Shown piece after piece: positions 26,604 through 35,723 of a DNA stretch of 38,421 nucleotides. The first letter of the stretch is position 1. Every line of letters begins with the position of its first letter. The notes under the pieces are model-generated. The model was not told where the DNA came from, made no database searches, and saw nothing but the letters and a program-made list of their open reading frames with translations. The stretch is taken from positions 1 through 38,421 of the IMG/VR virus record IMGVR_UViG_3300045996_001311, one strand, 5' to 3'. The stretch is from a virus. Both the position numbers and the translations under genes were made by a program.

Positions 26604-29033
26604 ATGGCCTCCACCACTCCAGCGACCCGCATTTTAAACGGCTACCCTGTCCGCAATGGCGATGACACGGACCCGGGTCCAACCGCTTATGCCAATGAGC
26701 TGCTGGGCGGGCATCATCAGGTGGATACGCTCGCGCAGAGGGACGCGATTCCCGCGCAGCGTCGCAAGATCGGCATGACCTGCCGGGTGGCTGAAACCGG
26801 AATCACCTATGTCCTTGAGGGCGGAATCACGAATGAATACTGGGTGGATGTGCTCACTCCGGCCAATGCGCGGATAGACGATCTGGATGACGGTTTGACA
26901 ACCAAGGCCTCCCGCGATCTGGCTGACGCCGTTTCGGAAGCCGTGGGAACGCGCCTGATTGGAACGGGCGCGGTAACGCTGGAAAAGTTGGACACCGCCC
27001 TCCGGTCCAGTATCGGCAGCGGTCTGGACGCCACTCTTTTGCAGGGCTATTGGGACGCCGCGACGAATACGCCCACGATTCCTGCCGCCAGCGGAAACAA
27101 CGGCAAGTGGTATTATGTCAATGTGGCCGGCGTCGCGACCGGGAATGCGCCGGGGACCTATCTGGTCGGGGACCGCATTGTGAGCAATGGCACCTCATGG
27201 TTGCAGCTGAAGGTCCCGGCCACAATCGTCGCCGATGGCTCCCTGAGCAAGAAGGCGATGACTGACAACATTGTCAGGGATGATGCGACGCTCGCCAATG
27301 GCGCGGTGATCGTGAAGTGCTGGGCGACCGAGGATGGAACGGAGAGTATCGCCACCCTGGATGACCGCGGCAAGTTTTGGCCCGATCCAGAGGCCAGCAG
27401 CAAGGCCCGGCTGGATGCCGTGGAGCCGAAAACGGCAAAGCTTGGAGAGGGGCTGCTTCCACTGGATTGGGTGGAGGGCACCGAAATTTGGGAGGAGGGC
27501 GCGTGGATTCTTGACGAGGGGGAGCACGTCCAGCTGATCCGCGCCCGGCTGACAGAGGATGGGCTGGAGGTTATCGAGGGCGTGACCGCAGACGGCACGC
27601 GCTATCCGCTGATTTCCGGTGGGGGAGGCGGTGGAGGTGGAGGATACACCCCGGCTGACTTGGTGGTCTTTGGGCAGGATGACGGCGGTGTCGGAATCAG
27701 CGACGCCGACGGCGAGCGCTCAATCATCACGGAAACAGCCCCATGGAAAGACCTGCATCCAACGGATTCGGAAAACGTGTGGCAGGGCCGTTCATCGCGA
27801 CTTGGCGGCGGTTACGGTCTGCATAAAGTTTACATCAATTCCGGCGCAACGATCCCGGCAAAGAAGACCATCCTCTACGGAATCGGCGGAAATGGGCAAA
27901 GCCTTATGGGGGGCGGTTCCGGCGTTCCCCTTTTGACATCGATAGCTCTCCATCCCGCCAATAACCTCATGTTCAACGGAGGGCTTGGAGTCGGGACAAA
28001 CAGCGCCACGATCAATCCGGCGAATATGGCCTCGCTGGTGGCGATGTATCAGACACTCTCAAGCGGGAACAGCTATGAAACGCCGCTGCCAGGGTTTATG
28101 AACCGGCTGCAATCCAAACTCTACGCCGCCACGGGGGGCAGGGTGCGCCTGGTGTGCGACAACCGCGCCCACGGGGGCAAGGCGTATGTGGACATCAAGC
28201 AGGGGACCACGCCCTACAACAATGGACTCTACGCCGCAGGCAGGGCCAAAGCCATCGCGGCGGCGAACGGCTGGGACTACATTTACCTCGGCTCCCTGAT
28301 GATTCACGGAGAGCAGGATACCGTAAATCTGACATCCACGGCCACCTATGATGGATACCTTAAAGAAATGGTGGCAAATGAGTCCGCCGATTACAAGGCG
28401 ATCAGCGGTCAGACCGGCGACACCATGTTGTTTGTGGACGGGTGCCACAGCTTTTCCGCCTACGGTAAAACCACTCCGCTGATTGCACTGGCTCAGCTGT
28501 CCGCTGCCCTGACGCATCCCAGGATCAGGATGGTCTGCCCGAAATACATTTTCCCCTACGTGGACGGGATCCACATGACGGGGTATGGTTACCGCCGCCT
28601 TGGCGAGTATCATGCGGAGGCTCAGTATGCCGTTTATTTCGGCGGCGGGGTCTGGAATGCATTCGCGCCTTATGAGTTGGGCCAGACCTCCGACACGGTC
28701 TGGGCAAAGTTCCGGACTCCGCTGGGCCACGCTCTCCGTTTTGACACCACCCTCGTTTCCGATCCGACCGCAGGGCGCTACGGATTCGAGTGCGTGGGAG
28801 CTTCGCTTTCCGGCACCCCGGTCATTGACGGTGACCGCGTGGTCATCTCCAAGACCGGCACCGCCACACAGTTGAGATACGCCTACACCGGCATTTCCGG
28901 GCAGTGGGCCGGGCCGACGACCGGTGCCCGCGGATGCCTGCGGGACAATTCCCCGGCGGTTTCCGATTTCGACGACACGCCGCTTTACAACTACTGCAAC
29001 ACGTTCTCGGAGACCGTGCCGCCCGCCCCTTAA
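26604..29033 (+). CDS. Tail fibre with SGNH/sialate-esterase-like domain
   Basis: This 809-residue protein has an N-terminal fibre segment, with LTTKASRDLADAVSEAVGTR suggesting a coiled stalk. A glycine linker of nine consecutive Gly follows near residue 345. The esterase-like domain carries GGNGQSLMGG with Ser433 (nucleophile), HGEQD (568-572) and DGIHMTGYGYRRLG (Asp654, His657). These match block I and the catalytic D-x-x-H of SGNH/sialate O-acetylesterase-type enzymes. A C-terminal beta domain follows. It may remove acetyl groups from host glycans during adsorption. The enzyme family is clear in outline; substrate is unknown. Confidence 0.78.
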   Translation: MASTTPATRILNGYPVRNGDDTDPGPTAYANELLGGHHQVDTLAQRDAIPAQRRKIGMTCRVAETGITYVLEGGITNEYWVDVLTPANARIDDLDDGLTTKASRDLADAVSEAVGTRLIGTGAVTLEKLDTALRSSIGSGLDATLLQGYWDAATNTPTIPAASGNNGKWYYVNVAGVATGNAPGTYLVGDRIVSNGTSWLQLKVPATIVADGSLSKKAMTDNIVRDDATLANGAVIVKCWATEDGTESIATLDDRGKFWPDPEASSKARLDAVEPKTAKLGEGLLPLDWVEGTEIWEEGAWILDEGEHVQLIRARLTEDGLEVIEGVTADGTRYPLISGGGGGGGGGYTPADLVVFGQDDGGVGISDADGERSIITETAPWKDLHPTDSENVWQGRSSRLGGGYGLHKVYINSGATIPAKKTILYGIGGNGQSLMGGGSGVPLLTSIALHPANNLMFNGGLGVGTNSATINPANMASLVAMYQTLSSGNSYETPLPGFMNRLQSKLYAATGGRVRLVCDNRAHGGKAYVDIKQGTTPYNNGLYAAGRAKAIAAANGWDYIYLGSLMIHGEQDTVNLTSTATYDGYLKEMVANESADYKAISGQTGDTMLFVDGCHSFSAYGKTTPLIALAQLSAALTHPRIRMVCPKYIFPYVDGIHMTGYGYRRLGEYHAEAQYAVYFGGGVWNAFAPYELGQTSDTVWAKFRTPLGHALRFDTTLVSDPTAGRYGFECVGASLSGTPVIDGDRVVISKTGTATQLRYAYTGISGQWAGPTTGARGCLRDNSPAVSDFDDTPLYNYCNTFSETVPPAP

Positions 29034-29042
29034 TCAAATATC

Positions 29043-29936
29043 ATGCAATCCGTTATTGAAAAAATGATTGGCGTGCCGGCTGACGGCACCCGGATTCTGA
29101 TTGTGCCTCCACCGGCTCCGGACCCATGGACTCCGGCCCTTTTGGCCAACCTCCGTGCATGGTATTCCGCCAGCACGCTGGCGCTGTCCGCCGGGGCATC
29201 CATCCCGTCCATCGCCAGCGGCGGCGGAATCACCAACGTTGCCGCGCAGGGAACAGCGGGAGCCCGCCCCCTGTTTGGCTATCTGGACAGCGATCCGGAT
29301 CTGCCTTACATGGATTTCGACGGGGTCAATGATGCGCTGATTTTGGCCGACAGGACCATCAGCAATGGAGGCAGTTGCATTGTGGTTGCTGCCTTGATGA
29401 GGTTTGATGCATTCGCCACGGACACCGGACCCAAGGCGCTCCTGACCATTCCGACAACAGGGGCGTCCAGCACACGGTTTAATTTCGGCCTGGAGGGCAT
29501 CGCCGGGGCAAGCAAGCGCTGGGCGTTTTCCGGCAAAAACACGGATGCCGGCGGCACGGTCAACACTGTATCAACAGCGGTTGCTGATACCAATCTCCAT
29601 ATCGTTATCGCTCAGTTCAATCGTGGAGTGAATCCGGCGCGGGCTAAAATCTGGATCGACGGGACTTCCGTCTATGACGCTAATTCAGCCATTACCGGCG
29701 GCACCTGGGACGCCACGGATTGCGGGTCGGTGGCCGATGGCGCCTGTATCGGCAACAAGTTCAGTTATGCCACAAACCAAGGCATGGACGCCAAGCTGCT
29801 GGAGTTCGTGCTCCTGGACGCCGTCATCAGCGATGCAAACCGCCAACTGATCGAAGGCTGGGCGGCGTGGGCCGGGAAGATTCAGGGCAACCTCCCATCC
29901 GACCATCCTTACAAAGCCGCCGCGCCCACCATCTAA
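29043..29936 (+). CDS. Tail protein with LamG/concanavalin-like lectin domain
   Basis: This 297-residue protein shows a lectin-type pattern: LLANLRAWYSASTLALSAGASIPSIAS, MDFDGVNDALILAD, HIVIAQFNRG...KIWIDGTSVYDA, and the ending RQLIEGWAAWAGKIQGNLPSDHPYKAAAP. This end is common in phage lectin-bearing fibres. It probably binds surface glycans and works with the adjacent esterase fibre. The start ATG at 29043 is 9 bases after the esterase stop. Confidence 0.72.
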   Translation: MQSVIEKMIGVPADGTRILIVPPPAPDPWTPALLANLRAWYSASTLALSAGASIPSIASGGGITNVAAQGTAGARPLFGYLDSDPDLPYMDFDGVNDALILADRTISNGGSCIVVAALMRFDAFATDTGPKALLTIPTTGASSTRFNFGLEGIAGASKRWAFSGKNTDAGGTVNTVSTAVADTNLHIVIAQFNRGVNPARAKIWIDGTSVYDANSAITGGTWDATDCGSVADGACIGNKFSYATNQGMDAKLLEFVLLDAVISDANRQLIEGWAAWAGKIQGNLPSDHPYKAAAPTI

Positions 29937-29940
29937 CCCC

Positions 29941-30303
29941 ATGCCCGCCATGAAATCAATCATCGGACGCATCGTCCATTACGAAAACCCCCGTGACGGG
30001 GCACAGGCTGCCATCATCACCGGCATCCATGATGAAGGCGTGGTCCACCTCCATATCTTCGGCATCTCCGGGGATTTTAGGGAATTGTGCGTGCCATATT
30101 CCGCTGAGCCTAAGCCGCTTCACTGGAGCTGGCCGCCGCGCGAGGAGGAGACGCAAACCGAAGACCGGGCCCTGCTGGCTGCCCGCGCTCTCATGAAAGA
30201 GTTCTCGGTGATTATCTGGGACGGGGGCCGGGGCGATAATGCGGATTATGAGAATGTCGATGAATCCGCCATCGCCAAGGTCATCCGTCCTTTCCTTGCC
30301 TAA
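29941..30303 (+). CDS. Small beta-barrel-like protein
   Basis: This 120-residue protein may start at 29941 or at the ATG at 29950 (MKSIIGRIVHYENPRDGAQAAIITGIHDEGVVHLHIFG). It has an SH3-like beta start, an ending of that domain in PLHWSWPP and an acidic helical tail (EDRALLAARALMKEFSVIIWDGG). The family is seen in many phages without a known role. It closes the fibre cassette before the tail-terminator gene. Confidence 0.6.
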   Translation: MPAMKSIIGRIVHYENPRDGAQAAIITGIHDEGVVHLHIFGISGDFRELCVPYSAEPKPLHWSWPPREEETQTEDRALLAARALMKEFSVIIWDGGRGDNADYENVDESAIAKVIRPFLA

Positions 30304-30306
30304 CCC

Positions 30307-30759
30307 ATGCCAGCCGTAAACCACAGCGCCAAACTTGCAGCCCGCCTCGTGGCGGTGCTGGCCGCATCCGCGCCGCTCTCGGCGCTGGTCGGGAGCCGCG
30401 TCTTTGGCGGCCTGGCTCCGGAGCGCTCGCCGCTGCCCCGCATCATTTTCCACGAGATTTCCACGGTCCGCGACCACCAGCACGACAGCGCCACCGCGAC
30501 GGACGCCGGGGTCGATGAGACGCTGATGCAGTTTGATATTGAGGCTGGCACTCCCAGCGCTGCACGGGCCGTCTCCGATGCCCTGGCGGAGACGCTGGAC
30601 GGCGCGGCATTCCCCGGCCCTCCGGCCGATTTGCAGGCCTGCTTCCGCGATGCCGGCGAGTTTGGGCAGCCGCTGGACTATGACACCGGAAACGGCGTGG
30701 CCGCCGCGCACCGGTATTCCGTGACCTACCGCATTCTTTGGAGGGATTCCGCATCATGA
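30307..30759 (+). CDS. Tail terminator/completion protein (DUF3168-like)
   Basis: This 150-residue protein starts KLAARLVAVLAASAPLSALVGSRVFGGLAPERSPLPRIIFHEISTVRDHQHD and ends HRYSVTYRILWRD, matching DUF3168-type tail completion proteins. It caps the tail tube and controls length. It overlaps the tail-tube gene start (ATGA) and follows the fibre cassette. Confidence 0.8.
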   Translation: MPAVNHSAKLAARLVAVLAASAPLSALVGSRVFGGLAPERSPLPRIIFHEISTVRDHQHDSATATDAGVDETLMQFDIEAGTPSAARAVSDALAETLDGAAFPGPPADLQACFRDAGEFGQPLDYDTGNGVAAAHRYSVTYRILWRDSAS

Positions 30760-31559
30760 GTAAAAAAGCAGCCTACGGCACTCAGCTCCGCTACACCGAC
30801 CCCGACGACTCCAGTCTGGTGCGCGTCCACTACGTTGCGGACATCACCGGGCCCGGGATCAATGTGGAGACCATCGACGTGACCACGCACGATTCGCCCG
30901 ATGCCTTTTCAGAGTTCGTGGCCGGCATGGCAGATGGGGCGGATGTGAGCTTTGATCTGATTTTTGACGCCGGCCCCGCCGGTCACCAGCGGCTGCTGGA
31001 TCTGATGGATGACCGGATCACGATGACCTGGAGCCTGCTCCTGCCGCGCCCGGAAACTCAGGTGCTGCTGAGTCCGGAGTTTCAGAACTCCAGCGATTGG
31101 GTCGGCGGCGGCGCGTGGGATACGACTGGCGGGCAGGCCTCCATCTTTGCCGGCACCCCCACTGAAACCGATGCCCTGTCGCAGTTTGTGGAGGATCTGA
31201 CCACCGGTGAAATCTACCGGCTGGAGATTGTTTTCGAGGGTGAGTGCACCGGCGGGCTGGAGGTCAGCCATGACGGCTCGCCGATCGGCACCTTTGATCC
31301 CACCGGCAAATCCCGGCAGATTCTGGAATGGATTCCGGAACAGACTGAGGGCGACCTGGCCTTCACGGCCACGGACGGGCCGGCCTCCATGACAGTCCGG
31401 AGCATCCGCCTCTATGGTCTCAATAATCCCGATGAGGAGCGGTTTGATTTCACGGGCATGCTTACCGCCGTCGGCGTGATCGCGCCGGTCAAGGATGCTC
31501 TGAAGGCATCGGCCACCATCAAGATTTCCGGGAAACCGGAGTTCACCCCCGGCACTTAA
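30756..31559 (+). CDS. Major tail-tube protein A with inserted jelly-roll-like domain
   Basis: This 267-residue protein is a tail-tube type at both ends: AAYGTQLRYTDPDDSS...HYVADITGPGINVETIDVTTHDSPDAFSEFVAGMADGADVSFDLIFD (5-70), and ERFDFTGMLTAVGVIAPVKDALKASATIKISGKPEF (228-263). Between about residues 100 and 228 an extra domain is inserted (LLSPEFQNSSDWVGGGAWDTTGG...TTGEIYRLEIVFEGECTGGLEVSHDG...TVRSIRLYGL) that looks like a carbohydrate-binding galactose-binding-like fold. The next gene is a plain version without the insert. Confidence 0.82.
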   Translation: MSKKAAYGTQLRYTDPDDSSLVRVHYVADITGPGINVETIDVTTHDSPDAFSEFVAGMADGADVSFDLIFDAGPAGHQRLLDLMDDRITMTWSLLLPRPETQVLLSPEFQNSSDWVGGGAWDTTGGQASIFAGTPTETDALSQFVEDLTTGEIYRLEIVFEGECTGGLEVSHDGSPIGTFDPTGKSRQILEWIPEQTEGDLAFTATDGPASMTVRSIRLYGLNNPDEERFDFTGMLTAVGVIAPVKDALKASATIKISGKPEFTPGT

Positions 31560-31578
31560 TTTCACACCCTATCACACT

Positions 31579-32016
31579 ATGAAAAAAGCCGCATACGGCA
31601 GCAAGCTTGCCATTCAGATCGAGCAGACCGGATCCTACACGGATCTTGCCAGCATCGGGGATATCTCCGGGCCGAGCATCAGCGCAGAGACCATCGATGT
31701 CACCACCCATGACTCGGCTGATGCCTTCGCGGAGTTCGTGGCCGGCATGCTGGACGGGGGCGAGGTCAGCACCGACTTGGTTTTTGAATCCGGCCCCAGC
31801 GGGCACGGGACGCTTTACAATGCGGTCGCGGACCGGCAGCTGCACAACTTTTACCTCAAACTGCCCGGATGGGTGAGCACCGGGGCTGGCGGTTACTTTG
31901 CCTTCGCGGGCCTGCTGACGGCCTTCAACGTCACCGCCCCGGTGAAGGATAAGCTGGGCGCGGCTGTGACCATCAAGGTCTCAGGCAAGCCGGTTTTCCA
32001 TCCGTTCACGTCCTGA
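31579..32016 (+). CDS. Major tail-tube protein B (plain paralogue)
   Basis: This 145-residue protein is colinear with both ends of tail-tube A: AAYGSKLAIQIEQTGSYTDLASIGDISGPSISAETIDVTTHDSADAFAEFVAGMLDGG, and FAFAGLLTAFNVTAPVKDKLGAAVTIKVSGKPVF. It lacks the inserted domain. It probably polymerises with A into the tail tube, giving an undecorated background subunit. Its gene is 20 bases after the A gene. Confidence 0.82.
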   Translation: MKKAAYGSKLAIQIEQTGSYTDLASIGDISGPSISAETIDVTTHDSADAFAEFVAGMLDGGEVSTDLVFESGPSGHGTLYNAVADRQLHNFYLKLPGWVSTGAGGYFAFAGLLTAFNVTAPVKDKLGAAVTIKVSGKPVFHPFTS

Positions 32017-32045
32017 TTTTCCACCGACATTAACACTGCATTCCC

Positions 32046-32351
32046 ATGCCTGAACTTACCCCACGCTTCACCAACAAAGCCCTCCGCATCCTGAAGGAGA
32101 CGCATGATATCGACCTCCTGAAGATTCAGGGAACTGAAATCATGGATCCCGATTTTCGGCTGAAGGTCACGCAGGCCGGCTGCGCTCCGCTTCCGCCGGA
32201 GACCATCTCCCGGCTGGTGGACGACCTCACGCCTGGTGAGCACATCGACATGCTGACCGCCTCGCTCACCCGCGACCTTGCGCCAAAATCCAACAGGGAG
32301 GCGCAGGCCAAGGCGGCAGCCGGTCCTAAAAGCGGGGAGGCGGAGGCCTGA
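32046..32351 (+). CDS. Tail assembly chaperone, first part
   Basis: This 101-residue protein begins MPELTPRFTNKALRILKETH and includes AGCAPLPPETISRLVDDLTPGEHIDMLTASLTRD. It lies after the tail tubes and before the tape measure, where lambda G and other chaperones lie. A second frame overlaps its 3' end (32278-32712). The AAAA run at 32328-32331 followed by GCGGGGAGG could support a +1 (or -2) shift joining the two products. Confidence 0.7.
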   Translation: MPELTPRFTNKALRILKETHDIDLLKIQGTEIMDPDFRLKVTQAGCAPLPPETISRLVDDLTPGEHIDMLTASLTRDLAPKSNREAQAKAAAGPKSGEAEA

Positions 32352-32712
32352 TCATGAGCGCGGGCAGTCTCATGCGTTTTGGGCCGGCTGCGTGGCGCGC
32401 GCTCAGCGGCTGGCTGGGCTGCCGGAAGCCCACTTCTGGGAGCTCACTCCCGCTGAGGTGGACGCGATCCTCATGGAGGCTCTGGAGGAGATCCGCGTTG
32501 CCGATTGGAAGGCCGCCTATCATGCGGCGCGGATCGAGGCCGCGCTCTACAACTGCCACCGGGATTCCAAAAAGCACCCCGAGCCATTCCGCGCGGAGGA
32601 CTTCCTTCCGCAGCTTTTCCCGGAGCCAGAAATCGAACCGCCTCCGCCTGATGTCGTGGCTGACAAAGCCCGCGGCATCATGAAGCTCGTTTCCAAAATC
32701 AATCACCAATAA
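32278..32712 (+). CDS. Tail assembly chaperone, second part (probable frameshift product)
   Basis: This frame lies at +1 relative to the first chaperone gene and has no good start codon. The listed start is a TTG within the preceding gene. Its product contains FWAGCVARAQRLAGLPEAHFWELTPAEVDAILMEALEEIRVADW, the W...FW-LTP-E pattern of second chaperone parts. It is likely made by recoding in the AAAA run (32328-32331) or by a late internal start. An overlapping third frame (ATG at 32354) reads coherently only for a few residues and is considered a shadow. Confidence 0.6.
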   Translation: MRQNPTGRRRPRRQPVLKAGRRRPDHERGQSHAFWAGCVARAQRLAGLPEAHFWELTPAEVDAILMEALEEIRVADWKAAYHAARIEAALYNCHRDSKKHPEPFRAEDFLPQLFPEPEIEPPPPDVVADKARGIMKLVSKINHQ

Positions 32713-33236
32713 TGGCCCGACCATCCGCCACAGGATTCCAGCAGATCCTCATCAACATTCAGATCCTTGAACGGAAGCTGGGGCGCGGAGCTATGCGCGT
32801 TGCCCTCACCAAAGCCTCCCGGCTGGTGGTGGCGGATGCGAAACAGCGCACGCCCGTCCGGACTGGAACGCTCAAAAAATCACTCCGCGCCAAGGTGAAA
32901 ACCTACGTGAACCGCGGGACTGTGGTGGCCATCATCGGGCCGTCCCGCAGCGCCATGGCGCAGGCGGACTTTGGCGACGGCAAGGGCATCCAGACGCTCC
33001 GGCCCGCCAAGTATTCCCACTTGGTGGAGTTTGGAACGGCATCCAAAGGCGTCCGATATAATCCGGGCGCAGTGCAGGAGCCGGGCAATCCTCCAAAGCC
33101 ATTCCTCCGCCCGGCATTGGAGTCCACCAAGGGTGCAGTCCGCGCCAAATACTCCGCCGAGCTGGCTCCCGCCATCCAGCAGGAAGCCGCCAAAATCCGC
33201 CGCGCCAGTCAGCGCGCCGCCTCCCGAAATCGATGA
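32712..33236 (+). CDS. HK97 gp10-like neck protein
   Basis: This 174-residue protein has the HK97_gp10 pattern KQRTPVRTGTLKKSLR...PAKYSHLVEFGTASKG...PPKPFLRPALES. It usually forms the head-tail neck and is normally coded before the tail-terminator gene. Here it sits between the chaperone and tape measure, three to four genes downstream of its usual slot. It overlaps the tape-measure start as ATGA. Confidence 0.83.
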   Translation: MARPSATGFQQILINIQILERKLGRGAMRVALTKASRLVVADAKQRTPVRTGTLKKSLRAKVKTYVNRGTVVAIIGPSRSAMAQADFGDGKGIQTLRPAKYSHLVEFGTASKGVRYNPGAVQEPGNPPKPFLRPALESTKGAVRAKYSAELAPAIQQEAAKIRRASQRAASRNR

Positions 33237-35719
33237 ACTCCATTGGTGATCTATACATCCAGCTGCACGCCACCGCGCGCGGCCTGGCCGAGGATATCCG
33301 CAACGACCTGCGGCGGGCGCAGGGCGGGCTGACGGCGCAGGCGGTGGCCATGGGCACGCTCATTGCCGACGGGATCAAGCGCGGCCTGTCGATCACGGGG
33401 AACTTTTTCAGCGAACAGCTGAAAAACGCCAGCAAGCTGTCGGCGGAGATGGAGACGACCACCACGCTTTTCGGGGTGCTGCTGGGATCCGCCGAGAAGG
33501 CCAAACAGGCTATCGCGGAAATCCGCATCATTGACCAGCAATCCCCGTTGAGCTTTGGGCAGCTGACCCAGAGCGGTCAGTTGTTGCTGGCGATGGGCGA
33601 GAGCGCGGAGAAACTGACAACAGACCTGCGGCTGCTGGGAACGGTGGCGCTCGGCAATTCGGAGCGCATGGGGCGGCTGACTTACGCTTTCGGCCAGGTG
33701 CAATCCCTTGGCCGGCTGGCGGGGACGGAGCTGCGGCAGCTGACGGAGCTGGGATTTAATCCTTTGGAATACATTTCCAAGCGGACCGGTGAGACCATGG
33801 CCCAGCTCACCCATCGCATGAGTGAGGGCAAAATCTCCTTCGGTGAAATGCGCCTGGCAATGATCGATGCGACCATGGCCGGCGGGCGGTTCAACGGGGC
33901 GTTGGAGGAGATGGAGAAGACCTTTCAGGGGAAGGTTGCCAAGCTAACCGGGGCCATTGATAAGCTTATGGTGAGCATCGGCAACGGCCTGAATGCCTCC
34001 ATAAAGCCGATCATTGAAGACATGATTGCCGATCTGGATAAGCTGATGCCGGCGGCCAAAGGCATCGGCGAGGGCCTCGGGCGCTGGATCGGCGCGGTCT
34101 ATCAGTGGGCGGGCGGATTCAAAGGCATCATCAATACCGTCATAGACATCGGCATCAAGATTTCCGACTGGCTGCCGCGGCTGTCCGCCGTCTGGGATCT
34201 GCTGGCGGCTGGCTGGAAAGGTTTGATGAATGGGGCCGAGGTGGCGGGTGCCGCCTTTATCGGCTCGGTCATTATCGCCAAAAACGGAGCCGTCGCAATT
34301 TTTGAGTGGTTCAAGGTGAAGTGGCAGGAGGTGAAAAAATGGGGACAGGAAGCGGCCACGGGCATCAAGACGTGGTTCATCGAAATGATCAACTCCGTGC
34401 TTCGGGCGTTGAATGCCCTGCCGGAGGCGCTGGGGGCGATCGTTGACAGTCTGCCGGTGCCGGCATGGATGAAAGCGGGCTCCCGTCTTGTGGGGCAGAA
34501 TGTCCGCAAGAGCGTGTCCAACGTGGTCAAGGCCGCCGCCGGCCCCGGCGGGTATGGCGAGCCGGAGCTGCCGGGCGGCGTGGCCATGATCGATGACAGC
34601 CTGATCCCCATGATCAAGCTGCCAGTGCAGCCGGATATTCAGGTCGATCAGACGGCGCTGGAGGATGCGACAGAAAACGTCCGACAGGCCGCCAAGGGCA
34701 TGGCCGATGCCGCGCGGGAGCCGATTCAGAATATTGTCGATGCATCCAAAGAGGCGACACTCGCCGTCGGGGATATTTTCAAAGACCCCTCCGAAAACCC
34801 CATGGTGAAAAGCATGGAGGACATGCGGGATTCTCTGAATCAGACCGTGGACGCCAGCGCCGATGCCTCATCGGCGGTGAAGGTGGATTGGAACGCGGTC
34901 CGGGATCAGCAGATCGTAGCCGCCAAAGATGCGACCGCCGCGCTGGCCTCCATTGGTGAGGAGCAGGAAAAAGAACGCAAGAAGGCAGTGGAGGTAACCG
35001 CCAAGGAACTGAAAAGCGAGCGGGCCGAATTCCTCCGCGACTTCGAGAGCCAGTATGAGGATATCCAGCGGATCAACGAGCAGACTTTCGAGAGCTTCCG
35101 CTCGATGAACCGGAGCGCGACCTCCGACATGGTTTCATCGTGGATCACCGGCACGGGCAAAATCTCCGACATCGTCAGCCAGTGGGCGGATTCCATGATC
35201 CGCCAGTTTGTCGAGGTGATGCTCTTCGGGAACAAAATGGCCGGCGGCACCATGTCCGGCCTGCTGGGCTCAATGGGCGGATTGTTCGGCGGCAAAGGCA
35301 CGGCCACCGGCCTTTCCGCCGGGGCTGCAGCCGCCAATACTTATGCCGGAGCCGGCGGGGGAGGCGGCTGGATCAGCGCCTTGGGCTCTTTGGTCGGTGG
35401 TTTTTTTGCCGACGGCGGCCGCCCGCCCATGGGCAAGGTTTCTGTGGTCGGTGAGCGCGGACCAGAACTGTTCGTTCCAGACTCCGCCGGCACCGTGATT
35501 CCGAATAATCGCGCCGCCTCATACTTGGCCGCTCCCGCAGCTGCCGGCGGAGGTGGCGGTGAGGCTCCCATGATTTTCCATTTCACCCAAAACTTCAGCT
35601 CGGGCGTCACTCAGCTGGAGCTGGCCGGGGCGATGGATCAAATGCAGGACGCCACGCGCGGCGCGGTGCTGGAGGCCGTGCAGCGTGGCGGGGCTTACCG
35701 GAAAGGCATGCAGACTTAA
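33233..35719 (+). CDS. Tape measure protein
   Basis: This 828-residue protein has the usual organisation: N-terminal helical coil (GLAEDIRNDLRRAQGG), ETTTTLFGVLLGSAEKAKQAIAEIR, then ELTELGFNPLEYISKRTG, a hydrophobic middle (about 255-460), coiled helices (570-620) and a glycine-rich end (GGGGGWISALGSLVGGFFADGGRPPMGKVSVVGERGPELFVPDSAGTVIPNN, about 706-759). It sets tail length and may open a membrane channel. Length and end motifs are typical of siphoviruses. Confidence 0.9.
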   Translation: MNSIGDLYIQLHATARGLAEDIRNDLRRAQGGLTAQAVAMGTLIADGIKRGLSITGNFFSEQLKNASKLSAEMETTTTLFGVLLGSAEKAKQAIAEIRIIDQQSPLSFGQLTQSGQLLLAMGESAEKLTTDLRLLGTVALGNSERMGRLTYAFGQVQSLGRLAGTELRQLTELGFNPLEYISKRTGETMAQLTHRMSEGKISFGEMRLAMIDATMAGGRFNGALEEMEKTFQGKVAKLTGAIDKLMVSIGNGLNASIKPIIEDMIADLDKLMPAAKGIGEGLGRWIGAVYQWAGGFKGIINTVIDIGIKISDWLPRLSAVWDLLAAGWKGLMNGAEVAGAAFIGSVIIAKNGAVAIFEWFKVKWQEVKKWGQEAATGIKTWFIEMINSVLRALNALPEALGAIVDSLPVPAWMKAGSRLVGQNVRKSVSNVVKAAAGPGGYGEPELPGGVAMIDDSLIPMIKLPVQPDIQVDQTALEDATENVRQAAKGMADAAREPIQNIVDASKEATLAVGDIFKDPSENPMVKSMEDMRDSLNQTVDASADASSAVKVDWNAVRDQQIVAAKDATAALASIGEEQEKERKKAVEVTAKELKSERAEFLRDFESQYEDIQRINEQTFESFRSMNRSATSDMVSSWITGTGKISDIVSQWADSMIRQFVEVMLFGNKMAGGTMSGLLGSMGGLFGGKGTATGLSAGAAAANTYAGAGGGGGWISALGSLVGGFFADGGRPPMGKVSVVGERGPELFVPDSAGTVIPNNRAASYLAAPAAAGGGGGEAPMIFHFTQNFSSGVTQLELAGAMDQMQDATRGAVLEAVQRGGAYRKGMQT

Positions 35720-35723
35720 TTTT

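Noticed and set aside
32354-32683. Third frame in the chaperone region starting at ATG 32354
   Set aside because: After a short coherent start it becomes serine/arginine-rich noise, while the +1 frame carries the FW-LTP-E pattern.
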